DNA from: Candidatus Coatesiibacteriota bacterium
GTDB taxonomy: Bacteria; RBG-13-66-14; B26-G2; JAUVZD01
NCBI GenBank assembly: GCA_030602715.1
Contig: JAUVZD010000009.1
Coordinates: 62,001-126,000, forward strand
Direction: 5' to 3'
Length of the DNA: 64,000 nt
Within the stretch, counting starts at the first letter, position 1. Every line of letters starts with the position of its first letter. Both the position numbers and the translations under genes were made by a program. Shown one piece after another: positions 37,013 to 50,183 of the stretch. The notes below the pieces were generated by a model that was not told where the DNA came from, did no database searches, and saw only the letters and a list, made by a program, of their open reading frames with translations.

Positions 37013-37231
37013 TTAGATTGCCCCCAAATTAAGATTCAAGAGAAATACACTAGCCACAATAAGATTCATAAGAAAGTTTTTGCGGTAATCTTTGCATTCT
37101 AATTTAGTGTGGTTATTATAATATATCAAGAATAATGTGTCAAGTCATATTAAATAACAATAGCATTAAAAAAATTGAAATTGGTAGCTAATAAATACCG
37201 AATTTTTATCCTTATCTGTACGTTCACATCA

Positions 37232-40254
<3,023 letters not shown>

Positions 40255-40301
40255 TTATTCTAACTTAAGAGGGGCGATTGGGGAAGAGGAATATAAAATA
40301 G

Positions 40302-40321
40302 GGGGAGCCGGAAAGCTCCCC
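40302..40321 (-). terminator. Intrinsic terminator of 40479..41051
   Basis: Minus strand GGGGAGC-TTTCCG-GCTCCCC CTATTTTAT. Confidence 0.5.
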
Positions 40322-40478
40322 TTATTTGCGGTCAATGTCCACTATTATACTAGTCTTGTTTGTATTATAACATATTGCTGAAAAAATACTAACTTACCAT
40401 GCAAGAAAAGAATTCCAGAAGGAACGGTTGGCGGAACCAACAGTCCCTTCATCAGCCTTCCTGTAGCTTTTTTTCGTT

Positions 40479-41051
40479 CTACTTGCCCTCTTCCTCGCTC
40501 GTCTCCTCGGTGCCCTCGGCTATGTTATCAATCGTAGTGCACATCTCACGATAGACATCCCCTAATTCGGGTAGCTTTTTGCTCTTCTCGGTCTCAATCA
40601 CATCGCCGATTGCGGAGAGTTTCTTGGCGATGTCTTCTATCTGGGACTTCTCAACCTCTGAGGTTCCTGGAAGGCCTGCCGCTGACTGCAAGTTAGAGAC
40701 CGCCTTCCCCAGATAATCCCGAGTATCGGAGTAACGTTTGACCTCGGCATACAGCATTGCGTGGAAGGTGTAGGAACGAGCGTTCATCAACTGCAGGTAA
40801 CAGTTGTTGATGTGGTAGATGTAGTTATAAGCATCTGCCAGGGCTTTTAGCCCCTCATCAATCTTCTTTTCACGAATGAGCCGGTCTACATCCTCCAGCA
40901 TCTTAGTGGCACTAATTAAAGATACGCCTAATGATTCCACCGTAGCCGGCTTTATGTCTTCGGAGATAGTGACCCGGTCTTTGGTTCCATCGCCACATCC
41001 GAACGATAAAACCAGGAAGACAAGTGATAGTAGAAGGGATAGATAGCGCAT
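40479..41051 (-). CDS. Hypothetical lipoprotein
   Basis: MRYLSLLLSLVFLVLSFGC lipobox; helical remainder. Confidence 0.6.
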   Translation of the reverse strand: MRYLSLLLSLVFLVLSFGCGDGTKDRVTISEDIKPATVESLGVSLISATKMLEDVDRLIREKKIDEGLKALADAYNYIYHINNCYLQLMNARSYTFHAMLYAEVKRYSDTRDYLGKAVSNLQSAAGLPGTSEVEKSQIEDIAKKLSAIGDVIETEKSKKLPELGDVYREMCTTIDNIAEGTEETSEEEGK

Positions 41052-41089
41052 CTCTTCCCCCTTTGTTTATGATTTGCACTAGGTTTCAA

Positions 41090-41449
41090 CTAAAGGTCCG
41101 GCACAAGGAGTATGGATATATCGGTCTCCTTAGCCACATCCCGACAGATATTGTTCAGGGAGTCTATACCCCCTTCAATGCCCAAAATAATCAAATCGGC
41201 TTCCTCCACATTAGCGGTCCTGGCGATAGTAGGAGCTAACTCGCCGATGCGCAGGATGGATTTGAGGGGCTTAGAGCGCCTTTTCCACTTGAAGATGTCC
41301 AGAGCCTTCTCTCCATCGGCGTAATCCTTTTGACCGGCGACCACATGGAGGACAATCAACTCAGCGTCCAACTTCTCAGCAAGCTCTACAATGTAATCCG
41401 CACGTTTCCTCGCCGGCAAGCTACCGGCTGTTGCAGCCAATATTTTCAA
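41090..41449 (-). CDS. UspA-like universal stress domain protein
   Basis: MKILAATAGSLPARKRADYIVELAEKLDAELIVLHVV...EEADLIILGIEGG. Confidence 0.65.
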   Translation of the reverse strand: MKILAATAGSLPARKRADYIVELAEKLDAELIVLHVVAGQKDYADGEKALDIFKWKRRSKPLKSILRIGELAPTIARTANVEEADLIILGIEGGIDSLNNICRDVAKETDISILLVPDL

Positions 41450-41603
41450 TCAACCTTCTCCCTTTTGGTTACCAGCTCTTGTGCCTGTATAATACTATTA
41501 TTGGTTTGATACTAAGTCAAGGCAAATCTGCAACTTTATCCTTTACTTCCCCCGGGGGATAATATATCCTTTTTGGCGGTATGAACGGTAGATCATTTGT
41601 GGA

Positions 41604-42692
41604 GTGCTTATGAGTGAGTTGGACAGCGGAGCGCTTTACGAGGAGCTGGATAAGAGCGATATGGCTGGCCTGGTTGAGAGCTTCAGCGACCAGGTGAGTA
41701 GGGCTTGGCAGATCGCCTCCCAAGCGGACCTTTCGCATTTGTATAGGAAATCCAAGCGGGTCCTTTTCCTGGGGATGGGGGGCTCCGCCATCGGCTCCAG
41801 TTTAGCCTGTGCCCTTGCCGAGGGGGAGAGTTCCGTCCCCCTCGCGGTGCACCGTGGCTATGAGCTTCCCGCTTGGGTTGATAAAAATACGCTGGTGGTG
41901 GCGGTGAGCTATTCCGGCAATACCCTGGAGACCCTTAGTGCCTACCAATCCGCCCTGGAGAGAAAGGCGCCGACTGTCGTGCTAACCAGCGGTGGGAAGT
42001 TATCCCAACTGGCAAAGGAGAAAAAGCAATCGGTTGTTATCATTCCCAAAGGAATGCCCCCTCGGGCTTCTCTGGGATACCTGTTTATCCCCCTACTCAA
42101 GATATTGGACAGTCTGGGTATCTATTCCATCGGGGATGAAGAAGTGGAGTCGTTGGTTAAAGCGTTGCAGGGTGTGGCGGAGGAGGTGGGGAGGAAGCGA
42201 GCGGAGAGGGATAATTCCGCCAAGAGCCTAGCCCGCCAGCTTCATGGTAACATTCCTTTAGTTTACGGGGGTGTTGGGGTGATGGGGGTGGCTGCAGAGC
42301 GCTGGTGCGGACAATTGCAAGAGAACAGCAAGGTGCTCGCCTTCTACAATGTCTTTCCCGAGCTTTGCCACAATCAGGTGATAGGTTGGGTGGATAGAGC
42401 CTGTGTCGGCGAGAGAGTGGTGCTGGTTTCTTTGACCGACGGTGAGGAGAACCCCTGGTTGGCAAAACAGATAGAGGTTACCCTGGCGATGGCTGAGGAG
42501 AGGAAGGCAACGGTGGTGGAGATTACCGTGAGCGGAGAGAATAGATTGGAAAAGGCACTGAAGGCGATATACATGGGGGACTTTGTGAGTCTGTATCTGG
42601 CTATGCTCAACCGGGCGGACCCCACGGAGACGGATAACATAAGCAGGTTGAAGGATGCGGTGGCTGAGGTGGATGAGAAGCGAGGGGATTGA
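41604..42692 (+). CDS. Bifunctional phosphoglucose/phosphomannose isomerase family (SIS domains)
   Basis: VLFLGMGGSAIGSSLACAL, VVAVSYSGNTLETL, FPELCHNQVIGW. Confidence 0.88.
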   Translation: MLMSELDSGALYEELDKSDMAGLVESFSDQVSRAWQIASQADLSHLYRKSKRVLFLGMGGSAIGSSLACALAEGESSVPLAVHRGYELPAWVDKNTLVVAVSYSGNTLETLSAYQSALERKAPTVVLTSGGKLSQLAKEKKQSVVIIPKGMPPRASLGYLFIPLLKILDSLGIYSIGDEEVESLVKALQGVAEEVGRKRAERDNSAKSLARQLHGNIPLVYGGVGVMGVAAERWCGQLQENSKVLAFYNVFPELCHNQVIGWVDRACVGERVVLVSLTDGEENPWLAKQIEVTLAMAEERKATVVEITVSGENRLEKALKAIYMGDFVSLYLAMLNRADPTETDNISRLKDAVAEVDEKRGD

Positions 42693-42782
42693 AACCGGGG
42701 TAGTGTGAGCGAGCTTGGAGATTGCATTATGTAAATTATGAATCTATGGTAGGCATTACTCAATTGGCAAAAAAATTACCGA

Positions 42783-43586
42783 ATGACCAATCTGTGGTTG
42801 TATTTTCTTAAGAGCTGTGTTATATTTTTGAAAAGGAGACTTGGGACCGATTTTGAGATGAAGGAAAAATTCCTCAGATACTTTTTTATCGTCCTTTTTG
42901 TGGTTGTCTTTCCCACCTTCTCGGCAGGTGATTTGCCGTATTCCATCGTTCCTTTACAGCCGGGCGGTGGCAATAGCCCCCAGGATTCTTACGAATTGCG
43001 CTTTGACGACGGAAGCTACGAGAACGGCATAAACTGGTACTCCGAATGGGTTGGGGGCTGGGTGGGATTTGCCAAGAAGCTTTCTGACGAATTTCCAGAG
43101 GACCAATTTCTGCGGATAGAGAACATAATTCTGGCATTTTCCCGCAAAGAGGGGCAGTTGAGCTCCGCATGCAATTACGAGCTGGCAATTTGTCCAGAGG
43201 TTGACGGTCTTCCGGATGTATTTAATATCATCTGGCAGGAGACCTATACCCACTCCGAGGATATTCCCTTCGCTCCAAATTGGACCAATGTGGACCACAT
43301 CCCCGAGGAAGAGGTGCTGATATCCTGGGAGGATAATGTCTTCTTTCTCTGTTATTTCCCTCGCTGGAGCGCCGGCGTTACCCCTGATCCACCCTTCTAC
43401 TTCTGTGTGGACATGGACAGTTGGTATGTCCGTTCCTATGGGAATTTTGAGCAGACCGACCCGGACTGGAAGACATTTCCCGAGCTTTACATCGTTGAAT
43501 CGGAGTTGGGGGTAGGTGTGGTGGTCAGTCTGACAACTTCCGTTCAACCGACCAGTTTGGGTGAAATCAAGGCTCTCTTCAGATGA
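42783..43586 (+). CDS. Secreted hypothetical protein with QPTSLGEIKALFR tail
   Basis: Signal peptide (internal Met, MKEKFLRYFFIVLFVVVFPTFSAG, probably the true start); [32 protein letters not shown]-terminal SLTTSVQPTSLGEIKALFR*. Confidence 0.6.
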   Translation: MTNLWLYFLKSCVIFLKRRLGTDFEMKEKFLRYFFIVLFVVVFPTFSAGDLPYSIVPLQPGGGNSPQDSYELRFDDGSYENGINWYSEWVGGWVGFAKKLSDEFPEDQFLRIENIILAFSRKEGQLSSACNYELAICPEVDGLPDVFNIIWQETYTHSEDIPFAPNWTNVDHIPEEEVLISWEDNVFFLCYFPRWSAGVTPDPPFYFCVDMDSWYVRSYGNFEQTDPDWKTFPELYIVESELGVGVVVSLTTSVQPTSLGEIKALFR

Positions 43587-43729
43587 GGGACTGACTGTAA
43601 TAGGGCGTGCCGGTTTGTATGAGTCGTCTCTTTTGCAGTGAATTATTCTGTTGACAATTACCAAATGGAAAGATAGAATATGTATAAATTCTTCCTCTTA
43701 ACTTTATCTTAAGGTGAAAGGAGAGAGCG

Positions 43730-45403
43730 ATGAAAAGGACGACATTCTTGGTATGTGCATCAATTTTCTTGCTCGCCGGTCTTGCCGGGGAGGCTTTAAC
43801 TCTGGATTGGATATATGATGGGTCTTTTCCCACCAGCCCACAGGGTATCGCTCGCTTTGACGGTTGTTACTATTCGGGAACTGGATTGATCTATTTCTTG
43901 GGAGGGCGAAACGAGGATAACACCACTAACGGCACAGTGTGGAGTTTTGACCCCCAGAGTTTGACCTTCACTGACACCGGCGCAGTAATGGAGACTCCCA
44001 TCTCCAATTATCAGTGTGCCTTACTAGACGACGGGAGTCAGTGGGGCATCTATGTCTTTGGAGGGCGTATGGAGGGCGACATTTTAACTCCAATCGTTCA
44101 GGTCTATTACCCGGATACCAACACCACTGCTACACTGCCTCTTGCTGACAGTATGCCCTTTGCGGAGATTTATCTCGGTGCCGCTGTGGGGGTATATGAC
44201 AATAAGGCTTTCGTTTTCGGTGGTTTCAACCCCAATGTCACTCCGTGTTTTACCGATGAGTGCTGGATCTTTGACCCCACGCAGTCTTCGGGCAATAGGT
44301 GGACCGACACCGGTTCCCAACTGACCGTAGCTCGGGGCTACATAGTCTCCGCCGTCGTAGATGATTATCTATACTGCTTCGGGGGAACCGAACTCTGGGA
44401 AGAAGACTATCTTTATCCCACTAATCTCTGTGAACGGTTGGACCTCACCGACCCCGGTTCGGGTTGGGACGATGCGTCTGTCGCCGACTGCCCGGATTTC
44501 TTAGACGAGAGCTTCGGTGTGGGCTTTGATTCCGATGCCGACTATCTTCCCGGGATTATTGTAGTCCCCGGCTACGGCTACTGGCCTGAACAAAGTAGCA
44601 ATTGTTACTTATACGACACTATAGCCAACACCTGGACCTTGGACGATGACCTCAACCAGGAGAGACGCAACCATGCGGTTGAGTTCTATCCCGAATCGGT
44701 TAAGGATGATGGTTGTCCCGGTATCTGGGTCTTCGGCGGTTATGATGGCGAGGATATCGACACCATGACCGATAGCATTGAGTATACCGATATGCCTGAA
44801 GTCGCGGTCATCATCAGCGAGTTTTCCGCAGTTCCCCTGGATACCAGCGTTGAGCTCTACTGGCGAACTGTGGAGACCGATTGTGAGTATGGATACAACA
44901 TCTATCGCCGGGAAGTGAATGAAGCTTCGTATAGTCCTCTATCCGCTAGGTCTGTAAAGATTGAATTTGTGAAAGTCAACGACGAACTGATCATCGGCTC
45001 CAACCCCTACTACTTCAACGACTCGCAGGTGGAGGTGGGAAGAACCTATATCTATCGCCTGGAGGCGGTGGAGATAGGCGCGGGTCATGTAGCTGCCGCT
45101 GCTGAGGATACCTGCGTCGTATCCGGATACACCTTCGCTTTAGCCTGCAGTTTCCCCAACCCGGCCGACACCTATGCCAAACTGACCTTTACCATTCCGG
45201 AGTATATGTCACCCGCCCATATCAGCCTATCGGTCTACGATCTCTCCGGTCGTCTGGTTACCAGATTGGAGAGTCTGGAAGGATATTCCAGCGGTATCCA
45301 TTACCTGGAGCTGAACACCAGCGAATGGGCGAGTGGAGTTTATTCCCTCCACCTTGACGCCAATTCGGAGACCGCCAGCGGTAGTATGGTGGTGGTGCAT
45401 TAG
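43730..45403 (+). CDS. Kelch-type beta-propeller secreted protein with fn3-like domain and T9SS type-A-like tail
   Basis: Kelch motifs LIYFLGGRNEDNTTNGTVWSFDPQ, GIYVFGGRMEGD, PGIWVFGGYDGED; tail CSFPNPADTYAKLTFTIP...VYDLSGRLV...SGVYSLHLDANSETASGSMVVVH. Confidence 0.85.
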   Translation: MKRTTFLVCASIFLLAGLAGEALTLDWIYDGSFPTSPQGIARFDGCYYSGTGLIYFLGGRNEDNTTNGTVWSFDPQSLTFTDTGAVMETPISNYQCALLDDGSQWGIYVFGGRMEGDILTPIVQVYYPDTNTTATLPLADSMPFAEIYLGAAVGVYDNKAFVFGGFNPNVTPCFTDECWIFDPTQSSGNRWTDTGSQLTVARGYIVSAVVDDYLYCFGGTELWEEDYLYPTNLCERLDLTDPGSGWDDASVADCPDFLDESFGVGFDSDADYLPGIIVVPGYGYWPEQSSNCYLYDTIANTWTLDDDLNQERRNHAVEFYPESVKDDGCPGIWVFGGYDGEDIDTMTDSIEYTDMPEVAVIISEFSAVPLDTSVELYWRTVETDCEYGYNIYRREVNEASYSPLSARSVKIEFVKVNDELIIGSNPYYFNDSQVEVGRTYIYRLEAVEIGAGHVAAAAEDTCVVSGYTFALACSFPNPADTYAKLTFTIPEYMSPAHISLSVYDLSGRLVTRLESLEGYSSGIHYLELNTSEWASGVYSLHLDANSETASGSMVVVH

Positions 45404-45426
45404 GGACTTTGCCCTAGAAATGACAC

Positions 45427-45457
45427 AATTCGGCAGGGTGCAAGCCCTGCCGAATTT
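45427..45457. terminator. Intrinsic terminator
   Basis: AATTCGGCAGGGtgcaagCCCTGCCGAATTt. Confidence 0.75.
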
Positions 45458-45481
45458 ATAATCTCATCAACGGAAGATAAA

Positions 45482-45508
45482 TGGCGGGGAATTTCGCCCC
45501 GCCTTTTA
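45482..45508. terminator. Second intrinsic terminator between convergent genes
   Basis: GGCGGGGaatttcgCCCCGCCttttat. Confidence 0.65.
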
Positions 45509-45530
45509 TCATTTGCACATTAGCTTTCCT

Positions 45531-47246
45531 CTATCGCACCACTACTAATTGCGCAGATGACCGTTCAGCTCCGCTTTTTGCCACTATGGTGTAGGTTCCC
45601 TCGGAAAGTTCAACGGTCTCAAATTTTACTGTGTGAACGCCTTCTCCCATCTCCCTGAGATTGTGGCGCAGGACCGTCCGTCCGGAGAGGTCGTAGAGGG
45701 TTATCTGCACCGTTGAGCTTAGGGGAAGGAAGATGGCCATGGTTACATAATCGCAAGCCGGGTTGGGATAGACCGAGGTGATGGTAAAAGCCGCTGGCAT
45801 GGTATCTATGGTTACCTCGGTGTTGCCGAGAATTGAGAGGGAGCTGGAAAGGAGCGCTTCCAGTTTGAATTCGTAGGTGGTATCTTTATCAACCTCCCGG
45901 TCGGTGAAGCTGTAGGGGTTCAGACCGGTGATGGGGGCGGTGTTTATCTTTCTCCAGCTATCGCCGTTCAGTTTGGACTTGAGACTTGCGGGGGTAGGTC
46001 CACTTGATGGAGAATCCAACTCTCGACGATAGAGATTGAAGCCCATGATGGGCTCATCAGCGATTATCTCCCATTGCAGGAGTGCACCTTCCGCAATCGG
46101 TTTCGCCTCAAAGAAGATTAGCTCTACATCAATATCGCCCTGGAAGTGGCCGTCGTAGCCCATAAAGGTGAGGTAGTTGGAGACCCAGCTCTGGTCCATA
46201 TCGTCGGGGTCCACCTCCGCCGCCGGAATTCCCCCATCGTCGTCTCCGTCCTCCTCCATCAGATGGTTGAGTAGCCAATCGTAGTTGTCCTGATAGGTGG
46301 TGTCGTCGGTCTCTTTCCAGGTGGCATAATGACCCAGCATATACCAGGCGTTCCAGGCGTTTTGCCAGGAACCGGCGGATACATAGGTCTCCATCTCCGG
46401 CGCATAGGTAGTGAGCCACTCCACGGTTTCGTCGGGATTTTCACGGAAATAGGAATTGACCAGACCCCAGACTATCGCGCCTCCGCTCATTGCCCAAGTT
46501 TCATAACTTAGAAAGATGGTGATAGTTTCTACATGAGTCTTTATGTCCTCCGCCCGGTCAACTGCCGATTGCTTATAGGTGTCGTTTCCCACATAGTCTC
46601 CATAGATGTATAGACAGCCGGCGGACCATATGTCTACCAATAAGTTTAGCGGTGATGATTCATAGTCCAGCACCCAGTCGCAGAGATACTGGGCACAGCT
46701 CTCTCCGTAACTGTCGTAAGTGTCGTCGCCGGTTGCCTGTTTGTATTTCATGGCGCACAGAAGCCCCCAGGCGGATACATAATTGCGGTAGTAACCGCCG
46801 GCGCCACCCTCCTCCTCCCAGCCGGGGTTTGCCAGGCAATATTGCCAGGCGGCGGAGGTATTGTCGGCGAAGGGATTGCTGCCGAACAGTTCGTGGTATC
46901 GGCACCATACCCAGATGGATTCCTCGGTGTTATCCGTCTGGATGATATCCCATAGATGACCGTCTCCGCCGTCTTCCCCTTCCCTCATTCCGCCGTAGTT
47001 GGGGTCATCGGGGTCCAGCACCTGTAAGGTGGTTATGAATTCAGCCTCGGCATAGAACTCATCCATCCAGGTCTTGTAACCTAAAGTCTGCTGGATGGGA
47101 GGGGGCGTAAAAGCGAGACCGGGTTGGTCGCCCAGCATGGGGTTTATGGAAAGCTCCTCTTCGGGGATGTAGATTGTTGCCAGGAGGGGGCTTGCGGTGA
47201 GGGTGAGAGCCAGGAGGAAGAGAATGATATTTTTATACATTGCCAC
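45531..47246 (-). CDS. Secreted alpha/alpha-barrel-like protein with fn3-like domain and T9SS type-A-like tail
   Basis: Signal peptide; repeated helical segments; tail VYPNPACDYVTMAIFLP...LYDLSGRTVLRHNLREMGEGVHTVKF...GTYTIVAKSG...QLVVVR. Confidence 0.7.
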   Translation of the reverse strand: MAMYKNIILFLLALTLTASPLLATIYIPEEELSINPMLGDQPGLAFTPPPIQQTLGYKTWMDEFYAEAEFITTLQVLDPDDPNYGGMREGEDGGDGHLWDIIQTDNTEESIWVWCRYHELFGSNPFADNTSAAWQYCLANPGWEEEGGAGGYYRNYVSAWGLLCAMKYKQATGDDTYDSYGESCAQYLCDWVLDYESSPLNLLVDIWSAGCLYIYGDYVGNDTYKQSAVDRAEDIKTHVETITIFLSYETWAMSGGAIVWGLVNSYFRENPDETVEWLTTYAPEMETYVSAGSWQNAWNAWYMLGHYATWKETDDTTYQDNYDWLLNHLMEEDGDDDGGIPAAEVDPDDMDQSWVSNYLTFMGYDGHFQGDIDVELIFFEAKPIAEGALLQWEIIADEPIMGFNLYRRELDSPSSGPTPASLKSKLNGDSWRKINTAPITGLNPYSFTDREVDKDTTYEFKLEALLSSSLSILGNTEVTIDTMPAAFTITSVYPNPACDYVTMAIFLPLSSTVQITLYDLSGRTVLRHNLREMGEGVHTVKFETVELSEGTYTIVAKSGAERSSAQLVVVR

Positions 47247-47394
47247 TCCTTTCTACATTTGGGTGAAAGGATGAGGTATCAACTGCGGTTGGTAAATATA
47301 TTTTATTCTTAAAAGATGGAGAAGTCAAGGAATTATGGGATAAGATGAAGGCGCCCTGTGACGCCTTGTTTGATCGTGGGATTATTGAATTTCC

Positions 47395-48327
47395 CTACAT
47401 TACCGACAGGAGCACCGCCTTCGCTGTGTGCAATCTGTTCTCCGCCTGCGAGAATATGGCGCTTCTGGGGTGGCGACTGACATCGTAGGTCAGCTCCTCG
47501 CCGTAGTGTGCCGGCAGGCAGTGTAGAAGTATAGCCTGCGGGGCGGCTTTGGCGAATAATTCCTCGGTTACTTGTAGTGCGGAGAGGGCTTTTACCCTCT
47601 CTTTCGCTTCCTTCTCCTGCCCCATTGAAGCCCACACATCGGTATAGACAACATCGGCGTCGGCTACCGCCCTCTCCGGCTCGTAAATAACCTCCATCCT
47701 GGCGCCGCTCTCTTTAGCCAGTTCATCCGCTTTCTTTACTATCTCCTTGGCGGGTTCGTAGCCCTGGGCACAGCAGACGGTTACAGAACAGCCCAGTATC
47801 GCTCCCCCCAGCATCAGTGAATGGGCTATATTGTTGCCGTCGCCGAGGAAGCACAAGCGCTTTCCAGCGATTGTCCTCAGTTTCTCCTTTATGGTCATGA
47901 AGTCCGCCAGCCCCTGCATGGGGTGTAGCAGGTCGGAGAGACCGTTTATCACCGGCACGGCGGAGTGTTCGCAGAGTTCCTCTATCTTGGAGTGTTCAAA
48001 GACCCGAGCCATGATGATGTGGCACATAGAGGAGAGGACGATGGCTGTGTCCTCAATGGTCTCTCGTTCCCCCAGGGCGATATCGGTCGGCGCCAGGTAG
48101 ATTGCCCTGCCCCCCAGGTCGTTCATGGCTACTTCAAAGGAGACCCGGGTGCGCAGGCTGGGTTTTTCAAAGATCATAGCCATGGTCAGGTTCTCCAGGG
48201 CGTCATCAATGTTGCCGATGTAGCGTTCCTGTTTCAGGCGCAGGGAGAGGTCAATGAGCTGTTCCAGCTCCTCGCGGGTGAAGTCGGCAAGGCTGGCAAA
48301 ATGTTCACCTCGCAAATCAACGGACAT
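47395..48327 (-). CDS. argF: Ornithine carbamoyltransferase
   Basis: MIFEKPSLRTRVSFEVAMNDLGG (FxKxSxRTR), HPMQGLADFMTI, FLGDGNNIAHSL, LLHCLPAHYGEEL (HCLP). Start trimmed to MSVDLRGEHF. Confidence 0.95.
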   Translation of the reverse strand: MSVDLRGEHFASLADFTREELEQLIDLSLRLKQERYIGNIDDALENLTMAMIFEKPSLRTRVSFEVAMNDLGGRAIYLAPTDIALGERETIEDTAIVLSSMCHIIMARVFEHSKIEELCEHSAVPVINGLSDLLHPMQGLADFMTIKEKLRTIAGKRLCFLGDGNNIAHSLMLGGAILGCSVTVCCAQGYEPAKEIVKKADELAKESGARMEVIYEPERAVADADVVYTDVWASMGQEKEAKERVKALSALQVTEELFAKAAPQAILLHCLPAHYGEELTYDVSRHPRSAIFSQAENRLHTAKAVLLSVM

Positions 48328-48398
48328 CCTTGGGCTCCTTTCAGGCTTATCTTTTGACACGACAAATTGACCAAATTTAGCACGGAGGGAGGTGTCGG

Positions 48399-50096
48399 TC
48401 AAGGGGAATCTATAGAAGAAAGTGAAAGCTTCTCCTCGCTCATTGCCAGGAGCGGGGTATTTGCGCCGATACGCCAGATGATGACTGCTCCCTCGCTCCC
48501 GGCGCCGGCGTGAAAGGTCCAGGAGCGATAGAGTTCGGCGCTGGAGCTGAAGAGGATGACACCGGCAACAGTCCTGTGGAGACGACTTACAATTATATAT
48601 TCGTGATGGTGATAATAAGAGCCGTCTGCGGGGAGTTTCTGGTTGAAGAGAGCTACATCGGCGATGTGGGTTATGCCTTGCTCTTTCAGATATTCACCGA
48701 GCTCACCCAGCCTCAGCCTCTCCTGATATTGGTAGTTGTTGACCAGACCATCCAGATTGACCACCCGCCGGGCGCAGAAGTAGGAGAAGATGCCGGCATC
48801 GTTTGCGCCAATTACCGCATCCGACGGTAGATGGAGTTCTGCCCACTTTGCTGTCTGGTATGCCTGACCATACCAGCGATATTGGGCGGTGTGGTATTTC
48901 TGCCAGCATCCGTTGACGGCGCTTCCCATGATGACTATCAGCATCAACCATGGCGCGGTCGCTCCCCGCACCGCCATTCCACTGCGCAAGCCCCAACGGC
49001 GCATGCCCTCTGCGACTGCGGCGATTACCAGTGCGCAGGGGAGAAGCAGTAGGGCGTAGCCCATATTGTTGAACTGCAGGTCGGTGTAGATCAGACCGTC
49101 CAGGTAGCGCAGAACGCCGACAGCGGAGAAGACAGCCAGGAGACGGCGGGAGCCTTTGGTTTTCCGGATGCCAATTCCGAGGGGGATTTGCCGGCGAGCG
49201 TTACTAATGAGAAAGATGACGAGCCAGATGGTGAGTATTATCGCCCCCACAAAGTATAGAGGTAGAGCGGTGATGAGGGTGCCCTTCTCCGCCCAGGGGA
49301 GTATGTTCTGATGTTTGATGGCGGCACTTATGGTCAGTATATGTCCGAAGGTTATACAACTATATGTAAGATAAGGCACAGAGAGGATGATGAGGGGGGA
49401 GGCGATGAGCGACGCTTTTTTAAGGAAGCGAAGAGGATGGGGGAAGCGTGCGCCGAGCCAGCGGATGAGCAACAAGCCGAACCAGCATATTCCTAAGAGA
49501 GCCGCCTCCAGACGGGCTAAAAAGATTAATCCCAGGAATAATCCGCAAACGAAGTCGTCCCGGTGATATTCACTGGGGTTAAGGAGCTTCTCGGCACGCC
49601 TTTGCGCCCAGAGGAGGAAGGCGGAGGAGAGCGCCAGAAGCAGCCCCGCCTCCATTCCGGAGAGGAAGAATGCCAGGGAGGCTGGTAGGGCGAAGACCGA
49701 GGCGGTTATGGGACCAGCTAATCCGCCGAAAGCCCGCTGGGAGAAGAGGGCGGTGAAGACTATGGTCAGCGCCAGAAGCATAAGCTCCAGCGCTAGAACC
49801 ACTCGCACCGTCAACTCGGGATTTCCCTGGGTGAGCCGGGCTACCGGCACCAGTGCTATCTGCCACAGGGGGTGGAAGCCGTTGGTGGGGTTGATGCCAT
49901 CAAAGGTGGCGCCCCTCCCTTGGGCGATATTTTCGGCAATCTTGAGGTAATAGAAACCGTCGTCCTCCATAAAGCCCAGCAGGTGTTCTGTGGGTAAGGT
50001 GAGGAGGAAGACGCCGTAAATAATCACAGCACATAAAATGATGGCGGTAATTATTGTCCGCGTTGTGGGATGGGGTTTCTTTTGCTTATCGGTCAT
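48399..50096 (-). CDS. Polytopic membrane protein, GT-C glycosyltransferase-like
   Basis: Many TM segments; N-terminal EDDGFYYLKIAENIAQGRGATFDGINPTNGFHPLW typical of GT-C-like proteins. Confidence 0.65.
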   Translation of the reverse strand: MTDKQKKPHPTTRTIITAIILCAVIIYGVFLLTLPTEHLLGFMEDDGFYYLKIAENIAQGRGATFDGINPTNGFHPLWQIALVPVARLTQGNPELTVRVVLALELMLLALTIVFTALFSQRAFGGLAGPITASVFALPASLAFFLSGMEAGLLLALSSAFLLWAQRRAEKLLNPSEYHRDDFVCGLFLGLIFLARLEAALLGICWFGLLLIRWLGARFPHPLRFLKKASLIASPLIILSVPYLTYSCITFGHILTISAAIKHQNILPWAEKGTLITALPLYFVGAIILTIWLVIFLISNARRQIPLGIGIRKTKGSRRLLAVFSAVGVLRYLDGLIYTDLQFNNMGYALLLLPCALVIAAVAEGMRRWGLRSGMAVRGATAPWLMLIVIMGSAVNGCWQKYHTAQYRWYGQAYQTAKWAELHLPSDAVIGANDAGIFSYFCARRVVNLDGLVNNYQYQERLRLGELGEYLKEQGITHIADVALFNQKLPADGSYYHHHEYIIVSRLHRTVAGVILFSSSAELYRSWTFHAGAGSEGAVIIWRIGANTPLLAMSEEKLSLSSIDSP

Positions 50097-50134
50097 TTTT
50101 GCAAGTATAACACTTGAGGGTGGAAAAGATGATA

Positions 50135-50169
50135 TAAAAAAACCGGCGGAGATTATCCGCCGGCTTTTT
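50135..50169. terminator. Intrinsic terminator
   Basis: aaaaaaAACCGGCGGAgattaTCCGCCGGcttttt. Confidence 0.8.
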
Positions 50170-50183
50170 GCTTTAGTTTAGGC

